Source of the DNA: Astragalus membranaceus
Taxonomy: Eukaryota; Streptophyta; Magnoliopsida; Fabales; Fabaceae
Assembly: GCA_039519185.1 (NCBI GenBank)
Contig: CM076851.1
Location: 54,914,751 to 54,978,750, forward strand
Length of the DNA: 64,000 bases
Direction of reading: 5' to 3'
Under the pieces are notes generated by a model that saw only the letters and a list, made by a program, of their open reading frames with translations, searched no databases and was not told where the DNA came from. The position numbers and the translations under genes were made by a program. Numbering within the stretch: position 1 is the first letter of the stretch; every line of letters begins with the position of its first letter. Shown one piece after another: positions 56,750 to 64,000 of the stretch.

Positions 56750-59723
56750 TTAGTCGGCATTTTCTTTCCCTTTTCTAAAACAATATTTTCTCACTTGTTT
56801 GCATGAAGTCTGTACAATTTAACAATTTGTGCTTTATCACTTGTTTGCATCCTATAAGCAACATTTTTTTACAAAATCCTATGAGGAACATAGTTATTAT
56901 CTTCAAATGTCATATTGGCCCTATTTCTATCTTTTTATAATATTGTTGAAACTTAAAAATGTTAGGCATAGGCATTTTCTTTCCCTTCTCTAAAAGACTA
57001 CAACAATATTCTCTCAAATTAGGTGAAAAAATTCGTTCCCTTTTCTTTCCCAAATCCTGCCATCCCAACTCTCGTGTGGAGCATGAAGTGTGTGCAATTT
57101 AACAATGTGTGCTTTATTACTTGTTTTCATCCTATAAGCAACATTTTTTTTCTTACAAAATCCTATGAGCAACATAGTTATTATCTTCAGATGTCATATT
57201 GGCCATATTTCTATCTTTTTATAATATTGTTGAAACTAAAAAATGTTAGGCATAGGCATTTTCTATCCCATCTCTACAAGACTGCAACAATATCCTCTCA
57301 AATTAGGTGAAAGAACACTCTCTCTTTTCTTTCCCAAATCCTGTCATCCGAACTCTCACGTGGAGCATGAAGTGTGTGCAATTTAACAATGTGTGCTTTA
57401 TTACTTGTTTTCATCCTATAAGCAACATTATTTTTTACAAAATCCTATGAGTAACATAGTTATTATCTTCAAAAGTCATATGGCCCTATTTCTATCTTTT
57501 TATAATGACATAGGCATTTTCACCTTCTTTGAAAGACTACAACAATATCCTCCAAAATTAGGTGAAAGAATTCTCTCTTTTTTCTTTCCCAAATCCTGCC
57601 ATCCTAACTCTCATGTGGAGCATGAAGTGTGTGCAATTTAAAAATGTGTGCTTTATTACTTGTTTTCATTCTATAAGCAACATTTTTTTTACAAAATCTT
57701 ATGAGCAACATAGTTATTATCTTCAGAAGTCATATTGGCCCTATTTCTTTTTTTTAATATGATTGAAACTTAAAAATGTTATACATAGGCATTTTGATTC
57801 CCTTCTCTACAAGACTACAACAATATTCTCTCTCTTTTCTTTCCCAAATCCTGCCATCCTAACTCTCGTGTGGAGCATGAAGGGTGTGCAATTTAACAAT
57901 ATGTGCTTTATTACTTGTTTTCATCCTATAAGCAACATTTTTTTTTACAAAATCCTATGAGCACCATAGTTATTATCTTCAGAAGCCATATTGGCCCTAT
58001 TTCTACCTTTTTATAATATGGTTGAAACTTAAAAATGTTAGACATAGGCCTTTTCATTCCCTTCTCTACAAGACTACAACAATATTCTCTCAAATTAGGT
58101 GAAAGAATTATCTCTCTTTTCTTTCCCAAATCCTGCCATCCTAACTCTCGTGTGGAGCATGAAGGGTGTGCAATTTGACAATGTGTGCTTTATTACTTGT
58201 TTTCATCCTATAAGCAACATTTTTTTTACAAAATCCTATGAGTAACATAGTTATTATCTCAGAAGCCATATTGGCCCTATTTCTATCTTTTTATAATGAC
58301 ATAGGCATTTTCATTCCCTTCTCTAAAAGACTACAACAATATTCTCCCAAATTAGGTGAAAGAATTCTCTCTCTTTTCTTTCCCAAATCCTGCCATCCTA
58401 ACTCTCATGTGGAGCATGAAGTGTGTGGAATTTAACAATGTGTGCTTTATTACTTGTTTTCATCCAATAAGCCACATTTTTTTTTACAAAATCCTATGAG
58501 CAACATAGTTATTATCCTTAGATGTCATATTGGCCCTATTTCTATCTTTTTATATTGTTGTTGAAATTTAAAAATGTTAGCCATAGGCATTCTTTCTCAT
58601 CTCTACAAGACTACAACATATTCTCTCAAATTAGGTGAAAGAATTCTCTATCTTTTCTTTCCCAAATCATGTCATCCTAACTCTCGTGTCGAGCATGAAG
58701 TATGTGCAATTTAACAATGTGTGCTTTATTACTTGTTTTCATCCTATAAGCATCATTTTTTTACAAAATCCTATGAGCAGCATAGTTATTATCCTCAGAT
58801 GTCATATTGGCCCTATTTCTCTCTTTTTATAATATTGTTGAAACTTAAAAATGTTAGGCATAGGCATTTTCTTTCCATTCTCTACAAGACTACAACAATA
58901 TTCTCCCAAATTAGGTGAAAGAATTCTCTGTCTTTTCTTTCCCAAATCCTGCCATCCTAATTCTTGTGTGGAGCATGAAGTGTTTGCAATTTAACAATGT
59001 GCGCCTTATTACTTGTTTTCATCCTATAAGCAACATTGTTTTTACAAAATCCTATGAGCAACATAGTTATTATCCTCAGATGTCATATTGGCCCTATTTC
59101 TCTCTTTTTATAATATTGTTGAAACTTAAAATTGTTAGGCGTAGGCATTTTCAGTCCATTCTCTACAAGACTACAACAATATTCTCTCAAATTAGGTGAA
59201 AGAATTCTCTCTCTTTTCTTTCCCAAGTCCCGCCATCCTAACTCTTGTGTGGAGCATGAAGTGTGTGCAATTTAACAATGTGTGCTTTTTTACTTGTTTT
59301 CATCCTATAAGCCACTTTTTTTTTTACAAAATCCTATGAGCAACATAGTTATTATCCTTAGATGTCATATTGACCCTATTTCTATCTTTTTATATTGATG
59401 TTGAAATTTAAAAATGTTGGCCATAGGCATTCTTTCTCATCTCTACAAGACTACAACATATACTCTCAAATTAGGTGAAAGAATTCTCTATCTTTTCTTT
59501 CCCAAATCCTACCATCCTAATTCTCGTGTCAAGCATGAAGTGTGTGCAATTTAACAATGTGTGCTTTATTACTTGTTTTCATCCTATAAGCAACATTTTT
59601 TTACAAAATCCTATGAGCAACATAGTTATTATCCTCAGATGTCATATTGGCCCTATTTCTCTCTTTTTATAATATTGTTGAAACTTAAAAATCTTAGGCG
59701 TAGGCATTTTCTTTCCATTCTCT
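56750..59723. repeat. Tandem array B, unit about 280 bp, about eleven copies
   Basis: The landmark GAAGTGTGTGCAATTTAACA (or a close variant) recurs near 56805, 57080, 57366, 57622, 57877, 58157, 58415, 58694, 58973, 59253 and 59536. Units share CATCCTATAAGCAACATTTT, CAAAATCCTATGAGCAACAT and CTCTACAAGACTACAACAAT. Unit-to-unit divergence is higher than in array A. Short frames in each unit are not genes. The array is cut at 59723 by a CACTA end. One inverted unit is at 30580-30880. Confidence 0.92.
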
Positions 59724-60171
59724 CACTAGTAAAAAAACAGGAAAAGAATTGGAGGTTTTAAGTCGGATGCCAAAATATCCGACTTAAAATGTGGACGCGG
59801 TGGCAATTTTGTAATAAACAAGGAAAAATATTTCAGGCGCTCAACTTTGAAGTCGGATAAAATATACATCCGTCTTTAAATGTCTATTTTTTTTGGCGTA
59901 AAAAAAGTTTGACCCAATCGCTTCTCTCTGCCAAACTAACTCTCTCACCTTCAAAATTTCTATCGCTTAAAATTTCTTTCTCTCCATAAACCCTATTGCT
60001 CTCTCTGCCAAACTCACTCTCTCAATCTGGATTTCATCTCACTCTCAACCACAAAAGTCAATCGCATCTCACTTTTGGGAAACCCAATCTCATCTCACTC
60101 TTAACAAAACCCTAAATTTCTTTCTCAATGAAGACTCTGTGTTTCTAATGGAGGAAACAAAGGGCTTGTAG

Positions 60172-60172
<1 letters not shown>

Positions 60173-60222
<50 letters not shown>
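60173..60222. repeat. (CT)n microsatellite
   Basis: CT run of about 50 bp in the leader-like region of the CACTA element. Confidence 0.95.
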
Positions 60223-60226
<4 letters not shown>

Positions 60227-60403
60227 GTGTCTCGCTCTGCATCTACTTCGTCTTCTTCTATTTTGAGATTTTTAGGTAAGGTTCTTCATGTTTGTGTTTC
60301 TTAGGTTTTTGTAGTTTTGATATTTTGTACATCAAATGATATTGATATTGTTATTGATGCTGAAATTGTTCTATTTTGGTTTAATTAGAATGTCAGAATG
60401 TAA

Positions 60404-60448
60404 ATGAAGCCCGCTCAACACCGTAACGGCACCGTCAAGGACCATGCG
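60404..60448 (+). pseudogene. Candidate short first coding exon in the CACTA element
   Basis: An ATG opens 15 codons (MKPAQHRNGTVKDHA) ending at a GT donor (GCG|GTAGTT), and an AG acceptor lies shortly upstream (TTAATTAG). Splicing to the exon at 63047 would keep the frame. I do not recognise the peptide; the exon is inferred. Confidence 0.35.
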
Positions 60449-60538
60449 GTAGTTATTGCATTCTTTCATCTCTGAAATCTTAGTTTCATTGTTTTCCCTT
60501 TTCGGCTTTAGCCCCTTCTACTGCATTATCATCTGCAT

Positions 60539-62645
60539 TGTAACACCCTGGTATTTTTATTTGTTAAAAACACCCAAGTGCACATTAAACATACATCAGA
60601 GATATTATTTCCTGTTCAGACACTGAATACCATTATAAATTTTTCGCTGAATAAAACAAAATAGTCTTATATACAAACAAGACCATAACCTGTCAGCAAC
60701 TATGGTAGTCAGAGTCATACAAGAAAGCGGAATGAAAGATAACATAATACTAATGCCATAGTATTGTGATACACAGACAACAGAAGGGAAATAAACTTAA
60801 ACGTAAAACTAAGTCATCATCCATCACTCGGGGCCACCTACTCGTGCCTCTGAGGTTTCTTCTGTCCCTGTTTATCTGTAAAACAACAACATTTAAACAG
60901 TGAGATACAATCTCAGTGAGTTCTACCGAGACCCCTACTAACTCTCTCGGTTCAATTAATAATCCTTTTTAAAACCAACACGACACCGACTGCAATAAAG
61001 TGCTAACCGCGGCGAACGTGAACAAACAAAGTGCGGCACCGACTGCAATAAAGTGCTAACCCCGGTGTATCGCACAGTACGACACCGACTGCAATAAAGT
61101 GCTAACCCCGGTGTGCGTACAACAAACTCATGACATAACACCGACTGCAAATCCAGTGCTAATCCCGGTGAACCCCCTTACCAATAGTACATTCTCCTAT
61201 TGGCACGGAGCCTAGGTTGGGGGAGCATGACTGCCCCACCTAGTATGTCAAAACATGGGTTGTCACCCAACTCGATATACATATAAACATATATATCTAC
61301 AGTACTATGAACCCACGGTCCATCAAATCGGACAATCCATGACACACTTTAATCCACAATTTTATAAATTCGAAGTTCACACTCGCACTCTAGTTGACCA
61401 CTTTTTGACACAATTTTCAATATCAAAAACAGTTCATTTTGCCTTAAAACTAGAATATTCAGTTAGGCCTCTGAATAAGCTTTCCAACGCATCTTAGAAC
61501 ACCTCAATCGGGTTCCCGGATCAAAAGATATCGCGAAAACAAAAACAGTGAAAAACTGTTGAAATTCTGCCAAGCTGCGCTGAAGTCGCGCCTGGAGCGC
61601 AAGTTCAGCGCGAACTGGCAGAATGTTCTGTCATTCTGCGCTGAAGTCGCGCCTGGAGCGCAGGTGAGGCGCGAACAGGCAGAACAGGGGTCTGTTAAGA
61701 CAGATTTTGCGATTTTCGCGAAATCCGCTATTCCGCTCAATTCCGATCTTTGTTCCGATCAAAAACAGATTTGACAACCAGTAAAATGAGTCCAATTCAA
61801 ACCACAAAATCAATCAATCCAATCAAAAACTTAATCAAAACGAATTGTATTAAAACACGACATATTTTCAAATAACGGTTTTCGTTCCAAAATTTCTCGA
61901 AACCAATTAACGTAAAAACTAACGAGACACAAAAACATCCTAAGCGTGAGTAAAACTCACCCTTGAAGCGAGAGCCGATATCGAACCGAATTTGCCGAAA
62001 CGTCGAAATCACCGAATCGAACCCAAACAACAACGAACCGCTCCTAACTTCGTTCCGAGCTTCCAATCGCGTTCAATCCGCTCCTAGCTTCGATCCTAAG
62101 CATAACCCAATCACCAACACAACCTATTAATCCTTGATTTCAACAAATTCTCCCCACAAACCTTCAATTTTCGAAGTCAAATAGAAGGGGGAAAAATGGA
62201 GGAGAGGCTTACCTAAGATATGGGTTTTGTAGAGGAGAGGGAGATGGTGATTGTGCTGAAATTTGAGGTGATGGGGTTTCCTCTTCTTCTTCCTTTCTCT
62301 TCTTCTTTCCTCTTCTTCTTTCTCCTTTCCTTCTCTTCTTTTCTTTCTCTGTTTTCTTTTCTTCTGTTCGTATCCTCCTCTTCTTTCCTTTCTTTTAATT
62401 AACACACACACACACACACATATTTATTTTATTAATAAATAAGTGGTGGCGTGGTCCAATTACCATATTGACCCAAATTCCTTATTTCGATTCCAAAACT
62501 TCCTTGGTCCGTATTATTCGGTCAACGACCCTGTGACAGCCAATAATTAATTTTAGCACTCAATAATTTTACCAATTAAGTACCAAATTAATTCAATTGG
62601 GTTTACTTCCAAATAATCTCGATTAATTATTTTGGGGATGTTACA
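60539..62645 (-). mobile_element. Solo LTR of the element II family, target duplication TGCAT
   Basis: Starts TGTAACACCCTGGTATTTTT, ends GGGGATGTTACA, 2107 bp, flanked by TGCAT at 60534-60538 and 62646-62650. Most of it matches the element II LTRs. The GC-rich slot at 61560-61685 differs: two copies of CTGCGCTGAAGTCGCGCCTG plus GAGCGCA replace the GCACGGGTCGTGC dyads. The stretch around 61440-61560 instead resembles the element I-type nested LTR (ATTCAGTTAGGCCTCTGAAT). Confidence 0.93.
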
Positions 62646-63046
62646 TGCATTTTCTTTTAATAATTTCCATGTATTTGTGAAACTAGTGACAATGTTTGTA
62701 GCTGTGAGTAATTGTTGGAGATTAGAGAGAGAAGATTAGAGAGAAGATTTGTGAAACTAGTGACAGTCTTAGGGTCCCTTTGTGGCGTATGACACTCTGT
62801 CACTCACTATAACTTTGAATGGGAAGTAGGGAATTTCTTTCCCATATGCGTGATTAGTAACTAGATTTGGGAAGAAAGCAATCCTGGAAGTTAAGAGTAT
62901 TTTAAACTTTCTGGACATTTTAAGCCTGTCTATATAGGAATGCATCTGTAGTCAGCATCAATATTTTCCATTATAAATTCCACCCAAAAAAACAGTATTT
63001 TCTAGTTTAAACTCTTAGCTAAAGCATAAATCTATTATTTTTGCAG

Positions 63047-63106
63047 AGTGGCAAGTCTGCAGCAGTCTATGCTTGTGCCCAAGAGCAAGGGTTTGACATA
63101 TTAGAG
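63047..63106 (+). pseudogene. ATAD5/RFC-like AAA ATPase exon fragment (Walker A)
   Basis: Between TTTTTGCAG and GTATGACTG an exon of exactly 20 codons reads SGKSAAVYACAQEQGFDILE. That is the second half of the Walker A loop (G..GSGKS) and following helix of plant ATAD5/Elg1-like clamp-unloader ATPases, recognised from memory. Neighbouring exons of such a gene are not seen in the 890 bp that follow or upstream, so it looks like a captured piece. A gene continuing past the window cannot be excluded. Confidence 0.6.
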
Positions 63107-64000
63107 GTATGACTGTTTATCAACATACTTTGACTATTTGAGTATTTATTCCATAACTGATAACTTTTGTAATGATATTTATCGATCCCATGCATCCTGT
63201 AGATAGCCATATGAATTTTTGAAAAACATTGCTGATGATCAAACATATTGATTAGCAAGATTTCGATTGAGTCTGGTGTATTATTAAGTTTGCTATGTTC
63301 TCCAAACTTTGGATGTAACTTGTCTTTTGTTGCCGAATGTGAAGAATGGTAGTCTGAATGGTTGTTCTTTGTTATAGTTAAGCATTGAGAAAGTATGGTG
63401 GGAATATTTACTTGCACTGTCCAGTTACTGGTCTTGTCTCCACTAGGAATTTCTTAAAAAACAGCTGGGCACAATATATTCCCCTCAAACACCTATCAAC
63501 TGCTGCTTCTTTTTTTTTTCAAAACATCTGTATTTTTTTCCTTTTGCTTTGATATGTAACAATGTTGTCTTGCAGTAAAAGAATGTTAAATTTCATCACA
63601 TGGTAGGTGGACTTGTGCATTATTCACGTTTCAAGTTTTAAGGACTCTTGTGGGAGGGGCTTGTTAAAGATATAAAAACCATTCATGTTCATGTATCTTC
63701 TAACAGCTTAAGCTATAGAGATAGTTGGTCCTTCAGTCCTTGACACTTAAGATCTTCCGGGGCTGAATAATTTTAACCACCTTTAGTTGCCTTCGATACA
63801 TTTTAACCACCCAGATCGAGAGGTTAGATATATTTGTCTTTGTTCTGATTTGGCTTATAGTTTGAAATTGATAGCTTCGTCTTCTTCGTGTCTTCAATTT
63901 CTGGTTGAAAGGAATAAAATCTTGAAAATCAGATTTGGAAACTGATTTTGTCTTCAATTTCATTTTGGTCCATATGTTGCTCTATCAGTTGGAGTTGCAA
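63107..64000. other. No recognised feature
   Basis: Intron-like AT-rich DNA. A TTGCAG acceptor-like site is followed at once by an in-frame TAA (about 63576). I see no exon with a recognisable protein match. Confidence 0.5.

Larger units (their letters stand above)
59724..64000 (+). mobile_element. CACTA element left end with captured gene pieces (runs off the window)
   Basis: Starts CACTAGTAAAAAAACAGGAA inside an array B unit. AAGTCGGAT and ATCCGACTT subterminal repeats follow in both orientations to about 59880. Then come a CT-rich leader (59930-60240) and gene-like DNA with splice signals: GTAAGG at about 60275, an exon at 60404-60448, and an exon at 63047-63106. A solo LTR interrupts it at 60539-62645. 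No right terminus appears before the window ends, so the extent is unknown. Confidence 0.65.

Noticed and set aside
57023..59761. Recurring frames containing CVQFNNVCFITC in array B
   Set aside because: Same reason: each is one array unit translated, with frame-breaking indels between units.

Overview
The window reads as intergenic, repeat-rich nuclear DNA of a flowering plant, probably a legume. That placement is an inference from the style of the NBS-LRR leucine-rich repeats, the intron-containing GDSL lipase, the chromovirus and Athila retrotransposons, and the many MITE, hAT and CACTA transposons. Most of the sequence is transposable elements in nests. I see one intact host gene, a five-exon GDSL esterase/lipase on the minus strand at 48868-50414. 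There is also one apparently intact retrotransposon gag-pol ORF at 37175-41569.

Layout: 1-1.1 kb is the LRR tail of a broken NBS-LRR resistance gene with an LTR-like insertion. 1.1-8.0 kb holds CACTA termini, a Stowaway MITE and an unexpected S-RNase-like T2 ribonuclease pseudogene (6043-6753), followed by a CACTA transposase remnant. 8.0-25.2 kb is an old Athila element (minus strand) split by a chromovirus (element I, 8412-19303, target duplication CCCTA). Element I has lost gag and carries a solo LTR nested inside its own left LTR (10621-12958, target duplication ATAGA). A hAT MITE (19401-20176) also sits in the Athila. A CACTA end abuts the Athila at 25202. 25.2-30.5 kb has a LINE fragment, small inverted-repeat transposons and a foldback.

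30.5-59.7 kb is the core of the window: a broken inverted duplication around two GDSL lipase copies. The left arm holds GDSL exons 1-2 plus upstream DNA. It is interrupted by a solo LTR (32148-43898, target duplication ATCCT), which is itself interrupted by a complete chromovirus (element II, 35008-43822, target duplication CGATT) whose LTRs differ by 2 bp. The right arm holds the intact GDSL gene and the same upstream DNA, but its repeats have grown into two tandem arrays (unit about 880 bp, then unit about 280 bp). The arms preserve each other's pre-insertion sites. From 59724 to the window end is the left end of another CACTA element. It carries a solo LTR (60539-62645, target duplication TGCAT) and a captured exon resembling the Walker A region of an ATAD5/RFC-like ATPase.

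The most unusual signal is a set of short, GC-rich inverted repeats (GGCGCC hairpins, GACAG/CTGTC hairpins, GCACGGGTCGTGC dyads, and a fourth GCGC type). They occupy an apparently equivalent slot inside the LTRs of several chromovirus families, and the GCACGGG-type dyad also occurs in the Athila linker. I did not find RNA genes or CRISPR arrays.
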